From Brachynemurus nebulosus (Eukaryota; Arthropoda; Insecta; Neuroptera; Myrmeleontidae), in contig JAPWDM010000001.1 of the NCBI GenBank assembly GCA_035578155.1, forward strand, positions 164,397,498 to 164,461,497: DNA of 64,000 nt, read 5' to 3'. The notes under the pieces were generated by a model, which saw only the letters and a program-made list of their open reading frames with translations, did no database searches and was not told the origin of the DNA. Every line of letters begins with the position of its first letter. Position 1 is the stretch's first letter. Of this stretch, positions 22,401-32,700 are shown in pieces. The position numbers and the translations under genes are program-made.

Positions 22401-25400
22401 CTGGATTCACTGCAAAATATTTAATAGTATTAAAAATATAATTTTGAAAAACAAAAATCAGTGGATGTCAATATGTACTGCTTAGAATTTTCAGATCAGT
22501 TAAAATCAAACGAAAATAGTTTATTCTAATTGAAAATAACATATTTCACTTTTCTTTACAGTATTGCATCATTTTTTTAACTTTGTGAAGATGAAATATT
22601 ATTATGTCAAATATTTAAAAAACTAAATAAAAACCACTGATTAAGGACACTGGTGTAGTGTTGAAGAGTGTACGACAAGGACAAAAAAGAAGGAAACCTA
22701 CAAAAGTGTCTGGGAATATTTTTTCAACTATTAAATTTCATAGAATATTTGACATTAAAGTGTCATTGATAATAGGAACTTCTGTTCCTAAGTCTATTAA
22801 ACTTATATTCAAGGATATTGTTACGATTACAAAAAAGTCCTTTTTGTACCTTTTTTGTGTCTTTTAATAATCTGAAGAATAATACTTTAAAAGTTTGGTT
22901 TAAATATTTACAAATTTAAAAAAAGATATGATAACCCACACGTACCACCCAAAACCACTCCTTAATCGTAAGTGATGGGATAAATATTAACATAAATTTA
23001 ATTAAATTAAAAATCACAAAGTGATTGAAAAAATTATCTGGATCGGCCGGGAATCGAACTCAGAATCTCCCGGTAACGGGTTCGATTCACGGCCGATTCG
23101 AATAATTTTTTCAATCACTTTGTGATTTTTAATTTACATTTGGATTTTGGTCATACTAACCAAAGAAATCAAGTGCTTAAAGTTTCAGTTTAGCTGAACG
23201 ATAAGTGAACATATGAATATTGCGTGTATTTAAATGCGAACAAAAGTTTGTCATACGTAGTAATGTTTCACAAGCACTCGATAATATTTGAAATTAAATA
23301 AATTTAATTATTCTAATGCAAAATACGCACTCCTAAAATATCAATCCGTTATTCAAAAGCGTTTGGAAAATATTTAAGAAAAAATGGTTTTTATTTCACC
23401 CCTTTGCAGGGTTGTATCTTCCTTATTAATGAGCAGGCTGAAGACATTTATCCAGATTTGAGAACCTAATTAGGAAAATTTTTTAAACTAGTTCGTTCAA
23501 TCTCAAAAATTACCTATTTTTTATGATGTGATAAGTAATTTTTCGATAGAAAAATGTTTGTATTAGGCAATGTGAAAATTTAGCTCCATTATTTTTAGTT
23601 ATATTTGAAAAAATAAAATTTTTCCCAAAAATTAAGAAATGTAATTGTTGAGAAAATAAATGGTCTACTGTAAAGCAATAAATTAAAAAAATGTCAACTG
23701 TGATACAAAAATTTTCGGTTGTTAGCTAATGTAACATATTTCTACTTTTCTTATAATTATTTGAAAACATAAATACCTCATTTAAACGTTGTTCACACCT
23801 AAGTAAGTAGATTAGTAGATTAGTAGTTAGTAGAACAACTTAGTAGCTTAGTAAAACAACTTAGTAACTTAGTAGAACAACTTAGTAGTAAGTGGAACAG
23901 GAAAAAAATATAACAATAGGTATTATAACAATAAATATATGAATTTTGTTAAGGTAAATTTTGTTAAAAATATTTCCAAAACTTTTTTGATAGTTACATA
24001 TTATAGTATACACATAGCAAAAAATATTGCGAAATTTTACAAATTTTTCATTGTAATACTAAAACTGTGAAATTAAAATAATTTAACGTAAGTTTTTAAA
24101 GAAATAAATAAATGAATAAATAACAAAATAAAAATATTCATGTTAAATTAAATGTTTAAAAATGCAAAAATTCATAAACAAATCTAAATGAACAAGCCGC
24201 CTATAGACGCGACATCAAATGTGACGTAAACAAAGGCCCAAAAAAAAAAAAAAAAAAAAAAAAATTAGAAACACTTAAATTAGTAAGCAGGATAAAATGG
24301 TTATTTAAATGCGAATAACAAGGAACACAAACATTTTAATAATAATTTTTGATGTCACTAAAAAGGGCAAAATCTATGGATGTTTACAATTTATATAAAT
24401 TGAATAGAAAAAAAGGCTTTTTTATATTCAGATATCACAATAATATTTACAATTACTATACTGTACAATTTGTATGTTTAAAACAATGAATATAATATTC
24501 ACTTAGTTATATTAATTTATACTAGTTTAACATATCCAACCATTTACTTTTTTCTAACAGTGTATGTTTTTTCTTTTCTTGTTAAAATTTAATGTAACAG
24601 TTTTATTATAAGAATGTTTTATGGGGCGGTAATAACTGGATTTTGGATATCAATTGGGTATGTATTTTGTTCACAATACAAAAACGTTTATTGCAGGTAA
24701 ACGAATATTCAATGGCATGCATAAAGTTGAGTACTGGGAGACTTTGTTCAAGTGAATATGAATATGTTGGCATATATGCATCTGTGTGTAGGGTAAAAGC
24801 CCCCTTTGTGGAACGGTATCTAATACTGGAACAGTTTTGACATTTACATATTTATTTCTTTAATTAAGTAAGGAAACTTTAAATTCGAGGTGAATTTAAA
24901 TTGAAAAACAATCATTCTATTAATAATAATTTTTGTTATCAGACGTTTCTTTCAGAAATAACTTCGTTAATATGTAAATGTTCATAATTAGATACCGTTC
25001 CACAAAGGGGGCTTTTACCCTATCCGGGTGCATGTATCTGACAACATATTCATATTCACTTGAGCAGAGTCTCACAATACTCAACCTTATGCATACCATT
25101 GATTGTTATTTTTTTTCCTGTTCCACTTACTACTAAGTTGTTCTACTAAGTTACTAAGTTGTTCTACTAACTACTAATCTACTTACTTATATGTGAACAA
25201 CGCTTTAGTTGCAAAAACAAATACACTTAAACCTGCAGGTAGAGAGAATTCACAAACCACAACACAATACATACATAATATAAACATACATACGCCCGTT
25301 TGTGTGGTAATGCCTAATACGCTCATCGATTCAAGCATATAGGTACATGAGTACATCACACATAAGCATTATAAGTGAAGTTATCCAAGTACCTATGTAC

Positions 25401-26960
25401 ATATTTTATTATTTTAAATATTTTTAGTAAACTAAATTACAATTAATTTTTACCGAAAGACGCAAATATGTATGTATAAAATAGTGACATTATTAACACT
25501 ATGAGGCCCGAGTATTTTCACAGTAAACTTCCCCGAAAGCCGAAAATTTTTAAAGAAACTTTATATAAAAAATATATAAAATGATTCCATGTACATATAT
25601 GTGATACGTACATACATATATTTGACATTCAAACTCATTCAAATCAATTAGAGAATTACAGAAAGTTTAGATAACAAACTTGTAAAAATAAATTTAAAAA
25701 AAAATATGTTTATTTTAAAATTTTTTATAGAAACCAAGAGAGTAGTGTGTGTTGGTGTCTGTGTGAGTTGCGTATATACACATCGATGTAATAACATCGC
25801 ACACATACATAATGCGGAATCAGCTATTACAGGAATGATAATTAATCATTGATCGCGATCGGCCTCTGCGGTCCGACGCCGTGGGCCTGAAAGTGTTAAC
25901 GTAAAATAGGTATTAGTCATAAATTATATTTATTTATTGATTGTTAACACCAAAAAGAAACTAAGATATTTTTACAAAAAATTTAATTTGTTAGAAAAAC
26001 AATGTATTTTTAATGGTTATTACTTTTAACACTTTTAAACAAAACATATGAAAAAATTTTTTGTCTCAAAATGCCGGACTTTTTATTGCCAGTGATAAGT
26101 ACAATAGATAAGGTTACAAAAGAAGAAAAAGAAAAAAAATCAAAGATCCCAACATCAAAAGAGTGAACCCTAGGAATTTACAAAATATAAATTATACTAA
26201 ACTATGTTGATAAAATTGAACATTATTTATAATTATACCGTATTTCGGAAAATCTGCCACAGATGGCGGCACCTGTACCAGTGAATATATGCATATTACA
26301 GCATTTTAAGCCGCCATATTGCAGGACGAGTTAACTCGTCTTAATCATTTAAAGCGTTAAAGAAAGTCTTTCAAATGACTTTTATATGTCATAATATATA
26401 ATATATAAACATTGACCCAACAATACACTGTACTTTAAAAAAGAGTTCACCCCTGTTAATCCGGATGAATGTCTCCAGTCTGTTAATCAGTTTTGGAAAA
26501 GAGTGTACATGAAATGGTACCATTGTTTTTGAACGTACTATCACCTCTAGCAATTACGGTACCATTACATAACCATTTTATGATACTAGAAAAGAGTAAT
26601 TTTTAATTACATATAAACTAAAAATACGGACAGTCTTAATGAAATTTGTGACATATTTAAATACGTGAAGTAGTTTTAAGATGAATTATAAAATTTGAAA
26701 TCTTAAAAAAATTTGATTTTGAAAAAGTACACCAAGCAATGCGGAAGACCACTTTAACTTATTAATTTTGAATAATTTCAGATAAAACGTATTCCTGTAC
26801 ATTTTGTTCCAAAAGGTTTAATCGTATGGACAATTTGAAACAACATATTAGAATTCATACTGGCGAGCGACCGCACAAATGCGAAATTTGCGGGGAAGAT
26901 TTTCTTTATACTCAGTTGTTAAGAGCACATTTGAAAACACATAAAATACATAATAAATGA
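15473..26960 (+). CDS. ZAD gene 2: ZAD and six C2H2 zinc fingers, five exons
   Basis: Tandem duplicate of gene 1, with the same expected role as a nuclear ZAD zinc-finger regulator. Exons are 15473-15598, 18590-19159, 19220-19346, 20802-21041 and 26782-26960, joining into 413 codons without a stop. ZAD ligands are C7, C10, C54 and C57. The exon 1 protein is identical to gene 1 (one silent change) and exon 5 is identical in DNA. The exon 2 linker differs at about 19 residues. All six fingers have standard spacing; finger 2 (C271, C274, H287, H292) keeps the 12-residue spacing that gene 1 lost. Linker motifs IKFE and IKLEP fit sumoylation consensus. Intron 2 is only 60 bp. The stop overlaps AATAAA as in gene 1; another AATAAA lies at 27118-27123. 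Nothing suggests it is inactive. Confidence 0.9.
15599..17400. other. Intron 1 of ZAD gene 2, left part
   Basis: The first 370 bp match gene 1 intron 1 (464-830). Further on, 16675-16960 repeats AAGTCGGCCAC-like words several times and looks like a decayed element. Runs of TTGTAATC near 17100-17220 are low-complexity. No coding frame supported. Confidence 0.45.
17410..18130 (+). repeat. 266-bp satellite, about 2.7 copies
   Basis: The landmark TATCGATAATTTTCGATAA recurs at 17423, 17689 and 17955, a period of 266 bp. Each unit also carries CCCACAACTTGCTTCGCTTA-type sequence and TTTACGATCAAA. The same satellite occurs at 41905-42640. It lies in intron 1 of ZAD gene 2. Confidence 0.85.
18131..18589. 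other. Intron 1 of ZAD gene 2, right part
   Basis: A CA-rich low-complexity patch lies near 18172-18200. From about 18285 it matches gene 1 intron 1 up to the exon 2 acceptor. Confidence 0.5.
19352..19420 (+). repeat. (TA)n microsatellite at the intron 3 donor of ZAD gene 2
   Basis: The alternating TA tract begins within a few bases of the donor GTAAGTAAATA and leads directly into the TIR element that starts at 19428. Confidence 0.95.
19428..20136. mobile_element. Foldback MITE with CAGGGTGTTAGTG end
   Basis: The left arm (19428 to about 19564) is inversely repeated at about 20000-20136. Shared words include AATGGGTGATTGCTGAG and GGAAACTAATCG. The last few bases of the right end are missing. 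Internal frames (for example 19469-19780) are not conserved proteins. It lies in intron 3 of ZAD gene 2 and is absent from gene 1. Confidence 0.75.
20137..20801. other. Rest of intron 3 of ZAD gene 2
   Basis: Unique intron sequence matching gene 1 around 6960-7350 and 8275-8398. It contains the empty sites for the mariner-like and piggyBac-like insertions of gene 1, and a Tigger-like scrap near 20330-20400. Confidence 0.6.
21290..21398. mobile_element. Truncated copy of the CATTTT-rich hAT-like MITE
   Basis: It closely matches the right end of the MITE at 2028-2830, including CCATTTTTCCCAG. The left end is missing. Confidence 0.75.
21415..21620. mobile_element. Foldback repeat with GGCTAATACCACTTTATTTA arms
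   Basis: The left arm (about 21418-21460) and right arm (about 21570-21610) are inverted copies. The middle holds a tandem repeat of GGCCATATGGGTCCGA. No target duplication was resolved. Confidence 0.65.
21621..23005. other. Intron 4 of ZAD gene 2, middle
   Basis: AT-rich sequence. About 21830-21905 is a dispersed repeat also seen at 53735-53818 (GATATTCACTAAAATT-like end). The frame at 22658-22867 has no recognisable similarity. Confidence 0.4.
23009..23132. mobile_element. Head-to-head tRNA-SINE foldback
   Basis: Arms 23009-23060 and 23079-23132 are inverted copies. Each reads from a tail (AATCACAAAGTGATTG) into a tRNA-like box B (GGTTCGATTC) and GGCCGAT. The layout matches the foldback at 58287-58448. 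Downstream (23161-23300) is body sequence shared with 10550-10720. Confidence 0.65.
23793..25204. mobile_element. TIR element with tandem AGTAGAACAACTT arms, nested
   Basis: Both ends begin CGTTGTTCACA and continue into inverted arms rich in AGTAGAACAACTTAGTA repeats (about 23805-23900 and 25120-25190). The target duplication is unclear. It is interrupted by a mariner-like MITE. A poly(A) run lies at 24241-24264. Confidence 0.65.
24791..25020. mobile_element. 230-bp mariner-like foldback MITE
   Basis: Ends GGGTAAAAGCCCCC and GGGGGCTTTTACCC are perfect inverted copies, flanked by TA. It shares GGAACAGTTTTGACATTTA-type sequence with the larger element at 5638-6959. The host arms either side are themselves inverted copies. 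Confidence 0.85.
25497..25895. mobile_element. piggyBac-like MITE (CACTATGAGGCCC end), copy A
   Basis: TTAA flanks it at 25493-25496 and 25896-25899. Ends are CACTATGAGGCCC and inverted GGGCCTGAAAGTG. A second copy with the same ends is at 34451-34926. Confidence 0.85.
26030..26356. mobile_element. piggyBac-like MITE, shortest copy of the 7353-8272 family
   Basis: TTAA flanks it (26026-26029, 26357-26360). It is the uninterrupted 327-bp form of the family and supplies empty sites for the inserts in the two larger copies. Confidence 0.85.
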
Positions 26961-27148
26961 TATGAAACTAATTTTGTTTTTATTTAAATTAATTTTTGTT
27001 ACACCTTGTTTTGTACAAGGAATTTCAGACTTCACAATATTTCAGAGGTAGTACTTCGTGCTTCCGAGATGGAATATAGGGCATTTTATGTACATTTTTA
27101 CAGTTTATTTAAAAACAAATAAATATATTCAACAGTGTTACTTGCATA

Positions 27149-27549
27149 CAGGTGGAAAGTAAATAACTGTCGAAATTTTTTGAGGTAACTCATAGCACTC
27201 TGTAGACGCTAAAACGACAGGATTTTTCTCGGAATTAACAGTTTGAGAAAATCGCAAATGATAGTTCCATGGTTTCAAATTTTTCTAAGTACGGCTCTAA
27301 CTAAATTAAGCATAAATATCTTCTTACTGTCAAAGGTACAAAATAATTTTATTGACTAAAATTCAATAAAATTTTGTAAACTTGTTTAGGTCGTAAATGT
27401 ATTTCCCAGATATTTTTTTAAAAACAAAAAAATTATCTTACAAACATGAGATGGTCAGAGCCGGATTAAAAAATTTTTTAAGGACCCCTTTTTGACCCAT
27501 ATTTAGTATACCACTGTTTTCGTAACGAGACTTATATACTTTCCACCTA
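27149..27549. mobile_element. TIR element with CAGGTGGAAAGTA ends
   Basis: Inverted ends CAGGTGGAAAGTA and TACTTTCCACCT lie 0.4 kb apart in the spacer between ZAD genes 2 and 3. Interior words (TTTCTCGGAATTAACAGTTT, CAGAGCCGGATTAA) match the ends of the 40465-45272 element, so they are one family. Confidence 0.7.
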
Positions 27550-27570
27550 GATGCGTTACTTGGGGGTTAA

Positions 27571-29059
27571 CCCTAGAATCATACGTACACGTGAAAACGA
27601 CGTACGAACTTCTCTACCTACTCCAATACTACGACTTGTTGTTACTTGTTTGCTGTGAGATTTCTGTTATCTAATTTATTTGTTATTATAACACACCACA
27701 TATACACACACCGGCATAATTAGCGGAACATACAAAATATCTCTAAAAATCAAACAAACCATTTAATTTTAAGAAACTATTAGTCTTATTTAATTATTCA
27801 CTTAAAATTACATGTTCACAAGTTGATATACCTTTATTTTTGTTAGCGAAAGCAATTAACCATATGAAATGCCAACTTTTTGGAATCTTATGTCGTCTAA
27901 GAATCATTTAAGTTAAAGATTATTTAACAAATAGAAAATGAAACACAACGTTTTAATACCGCGTGGTTTCTCCCGTGCTCTTGTCAAAGCTTCCATTCGT
28001 CTTACTATACTCAGAATGATGTTATCTATAGTCTCCTGAGGCAATCTTTGCCCTTCTTTAATTACGACAGTCTGAAGCTCGACTACATTGAGAAGAAACG
28101 GTATTTGAGTTCGAAAGTGACAGACCTCTTAAAAAGATTTGCATCAATAATGAATAAGAACAATTCTATGAAAAGTCAATTGATTCATTACTTCAATATT
28201 ATTTTAAGTGAAAGTGACTGTTTAATAAATAGGATTTTATATTTTTTTATATTTTTTTTAAGTTCCGCTAATTATGCCGGTGTGTGTATTTATTTTGTTT
28301 ATAGTCATTGTCGTTTTGTTTGTATTGAAATAGTGTCCGTCAAAAGGACGTCGATGTATGATTAACGTATGTTTTTTTTTTTTGAAGATTTTGTACACTA
28401 CATATAAAAGTTTTCCTAATTTTTTTTAAAATTTATTAAAGATATGGATGTTACAATTAATTTATTCAATGATTATGATAATGTGAAAGATGATTACAGC
28501 TGTTTGACTTAAGAGACGACATAATACTGAAGTTTTAATATATTGAATCGAAAACTAAAGAATGCATTTTGAATGACTTAATAAAAGACTAACAATTTAT
28601 TTTGTGGAAAATATTTTAATTTTTATTATTTTTTAAGATCTTATTCGAAAAATTACTAACAAATTTTAGAAAATTTACAAATGTGCCTAATGGGGAAATA
28701 ACTACATATCTATAGGAATATTTATGACTGAGAAATTTCACATTCTGTAAAGTCACACATGTCCACTGACTCATAATAGTTCATAAATTAATTATTACAA
28801 TTGATGTATTTATCTATTTTTTAATTTTTATAATGAAAATATGCTTTGATAAAAAGATTAAAAAAATTAATAAATATTTACATTAAGAAATTTTTCCAAA
28901 TCCAATTTTTTTAAATATTTTGTTCGCTTTTGTAGTGTTGTTATGTAAAAAAAATGTTTTTTGCAAATAAACTCTAAAACTCTCCGTAAAAAGTCCATCA
29001 GTCAAAACGACGTTGATGTATGATTAACGTTTCTCGTAGACCAACGTATGATTCTAGGG
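27571..29059. mobile_element. piggyBac-family element with CCCTAGAATCATACGT ends
   Basis: TTAA flanks it (27567-27570, 29060-29063). The terminal CCCTAGAA is the start of the classic piggyBac terminal repeat. Inverted CATACGT and GATGTATGATTAACGT words recur near the right end. No transposase remains, and a Tc1 relic is inserted inside. Confidence 0.85.
27705..28286 (-). mobile_element. Tc1-like element with transposase C-terminal remnant
   Basis: Inverted ends CACACACCGGCATAATTAG and its copy at 28260-28286 are flanked by TA. On the minus strand, about 28100-27950 reads LNVVELQTVVIKEGQRLPQE and DNIILSIVRRMEAL, matching the C-terminal end of Tc1 transposases. Most of the catalytic domain is deleted. 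Confidence 0.75.
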
Positions 29060-29063
29060 TTAA

Positions 29064-29695
29064 TTACGTGATCATTATGTTCTCTATCTCTTAAAAACAT
29101 AAATTTTGAAGTTTAGCATTTTGTAAACAAGTCTTAAAAATGAAAAGTGGTTAAAGAAATTCATATTCACATCTGTAGCATGTACATTCAACATTTCATA
29201 TTTATAGGTACAAAGATGTAGGAATTATGAAAGGTTCCGAGATTTTTCTTCGGAACCCTAAAAAGTGTTTTTATTTCTTGTAAGCAAAATATATTATTTT
29301 GTATTACCAATCAGAAGAAGTATTCCATTAATTTTTAGTGATATTTTTGGAATTGTTGTATGAAGATGTAACTTAAAAAATTAGATTTATAATGTCCTAC
29401 TTATAGTGACCTACTTCTTTTAAAAGATACTATTACGAGACTATTTTTTTAAAAATACTATTTTTTTTCTTTTTACATAAATAAAATGTTTGAAATACAT
29501 CCATTTCGTCACATATTATCCGGTGTCTTTGGTTGATTCGCGATTTAGCTGGCTAGTACGCGTAATGAGTTTTCACATATTAGCCGTAATATAAACATTG
29601 TAAACCATGTAAACTAGGCTTAAGAATTAATACACCAATCAAAAGTTTTCATTCATAATAAGTGTGTACATAAATTTTAAGGAATTCTTGTATGC
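29064..29695. promoter_or_regulatory. 5' flank of ZAD gene 3
   Basis: AT-rich spacer. From about 29290 it matches 10894-11310, the flank of the relic exon. A dispersed fragment near 29160-29280 is not classified. No TATA element is placed. Confidence 0.5.
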
Positions 29696-29710
29696 ATGAA
29701 GACTTCTAAA

Positions 29711-32700
29711 ATGGATTCAACTAAAATTTGTCGTACCTGTTTTGTAGCGAATTTTGAAACGATAGATGTATTTACTATTGGAAAAATTGGGTCAGTGGAT
29801 TTTGCTCAGGCACTATTAGAGTGTACTTCAATACAGGTAAATTTTGATAAACAAATTGACAGGTTGCCAACACGCCAAAAAAGTAGACCGTGTTGAGAAA
29901 TATAAATAAATATTTCACTGAAAATTATTACAAATACTCTGTCTGCGGGTAATAGTCACCAAATGCGCTTATAAAAAATTTTATTATGTAAATTTCATAT
30001 TTCTTGTGTGGAACACTTATATTATATTTTGATAATATTAACTAAATAAAAAATTATGAGCTCTGTCTGTCCATATTTGGTTTCCCAGTCTAGACAAGTA
30101 GTTTTTTTTTTAAGGGGTCGCTCGAGGCAAGATTATTTCAGAGCGCAAAAGTTGTGGTTACGCTTCTATCTGTTTATAATATGATAATTATAGGATTTCC
30201 GATCTCGATTCGATTTTATAGAAAATAGATTTTTGGATAGCCGATCTACGATTTTTTAGATACAAAATCGATTGAAATATGTTTTTTCAAAATTATTATA
30301 GAAATATCTTAACCATATATGTTGTCAAATAATTTTACCACTTTTATGACTCATTGATAGAAAATTGAGTCAAATTTTGGGTTCGTGCAGGACCGGATCT
30401 TGGGGAGGCAGCATGTGCCCCCCCCCTGCAAGGTTTAGGAGCGCCAAAACGATGAAAATGGCAAATAAAAAATTGTGATGCATTGATATTTTTTAAATTT
30501 TAAATTTTTTCTTGCCAAAAGCAAGTGATGAGCAAAAGAAAAAAAGGTCAACACTTTACATTTTTGCTTGATCACTGGCTTTTGCAGTGTTAAGGGCGCC
30601 AAAAACCTAACTTGACCGCAAAAATGAAAAGTGTTGACCTTTTTTTTTTTTGCTCGACACCTGTTTTTTGTAAGAAAAAAATTTTAAAAATATCGATGCG
30701 CCAAAATTTTTTATTTTGCCTTTTCATCGCTGAGGGCGTCAACTGCAAAGTCCCCCCCCCGCTCATAATAACTATAGGTCCGGCCCTGGGTTCGTGTGAC
30801 ACATTTAGCGCAAACTGGAAACCACTTTATTTACATTAAATTCAACAGTTCATCTTCAAATGAAATTGAAATTTTTTTTAAATTGATTTGTAATTACTTA
30901 ATAAGAAGCTTTATCAAAACTTTTATATATCTTTTATTTTCTGTAAGTACAAAAATTGAATCGATTTTTGTCAGATCGATTTTTTGTAGGCCGATTTTCC
31001 CCTGCATCGATTTTTGGTTTTGACGATTCGAATCGATTCACAAGATCGATTTTTTGATCAGAGATCGGAAACTCTAGTATGTTATACTAGCTGTACCCAC
31101 GATGTCATTCGCGCGACGCGCTGATATAAAATCAATGAGAAGTATATAAGTATAATTGTAGAAAACTTGCATAGAACAGTAGCTTTTGCGTAATGCGTGT
31201 AGATGCTCAAAATGGTTTTTGAATTTTCCCGAGGGAAGGAGACATGTTTCCACAATAAAAAGTATCTTACATGTTGACCCCAGGTAATAAGTTAACACCA
31301 GACCAAATTTTATCAAAATGCGTTCAATAGTTGACCCAGGTAATAAGTTATTACCACACAAAATTTTATTAAAATCCGTTCAGTAGTTTTCGTGTGATGA
31401 GTGCACAGATAAACAGACAGACAGACAAAAAATTGATATCTAAATCGATAACTATCTACGGTATCAGTACAATTTTCAAAAAATATTCCATGTACAGACA
31501 CGGTTTCGTTAGTTTTATTATAAGATTATTACGCTATATACGCTGAGTATTGGAGAAATATTAAATTTTATAACATCAGTTAAGGTAGTTACCGCGACAT
31601 TCAACTTTTCGACAGAATAGTTTCAAATTTTAATAGTATAAAGAAGAATGCTATATCTGATTGTCCTTGGAATTTGGGAAAGATTTATCTTTCTGAGTTA
31701 AGATAATTCGGGTTAAAGTTTGTATCTACTCCATATATTAGATCTCAAAATTCTGACTACGTACCCTTATTTTGTATTTAACAATATAATGACTCGGCAG
31801 AATTCAATAAAAAACTAGGGAAACAAAGATTAATAAGTTCTGAATGTAAAGAAAAAATTGAATTATTTGTTGATCGTTTTGAATTGAAGATATCATCAGA
31901 GAAATTATAGTATTTTAATAAATACACCAATTTCAAGCAATTGAACCGAAACAGTCTGGCAACTCTGTATATTAAATAACTGGTTTATTCGTATTTATTG
32001 TTTAAACAATATTGAAAATTTATGAATAGCATTTTTTGACCTTTTACCGCTTACGTAGCGAAAACGGTGATAGACACATTAAATAGTGTTAAGACATTTT
32101 TTGTAGAGAATCGAATTCTCTACAAAAAAGTCTGCGATAGCACCTGTCTCTCTTGTACAGGTGAAAAAAACTTTGATAGTGTAAGTGTGTATGCACAGGC
32201 TATGTTTGAATGTATGCCTACACGTTCGTATAAAAAATAGTATGCATCAACATCTATCCATTAATACATACAATAATGACATAAAGTAAGTTTAGTTTGC
32301 AATTTTTTCTACTAGCATGTCACACGGTAACTACCTTAAAAAAAATCTTCAAATAGATTCTTCAATTTTTTTTTTTTTTTTTTTTTTTTACAAAATATTA
32401 TTTCATGAATTGACTTTTTAGGTCACAAAAAATGATATTTTACCTCAAAGAATTTGTATTATATGTATAGGTTACCTTACAAATTATTATAAATTCAGAC
32501 AAAAATGTATAGAAACGCAAAAGAAATTATTACAGTATTTTGAAAATACAGGTAACAGTAAAATAAATAATAATGTACAAAAATATAAATACAGTATTGA
32601 AAATTCAGTTGACGGACATTATGTAAAAACAGAGAAAACAAATACTAAACAAAATTTAAACAATGAAATTTCATTTAATACAAATGATATAAAATCTGAA

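Larger units (their letters stand above)
23434..26482. mobile_element. 3-kb hAT-like element carrying nested insertions
   Basis: Ends CAGGCTGAAGACATTTATCC and its inverted form at about 26458-26482 are flanked by TTAATGAG and TTAATCAG, an 8-bp duplication with one change. Gene 1 shows the unoccupied site at the junctions of its own TTAA insertion (about 9071-9078 and 9864). No hAT transposase is visible; the inside is largely other elements. Confidence 0.75.

Noticed and set aside
24241..24264. Poly(A) tail of a retroposed gene
   Set aside because: No gene-like or SINE-like sequence precedes it and no target duplication was found.
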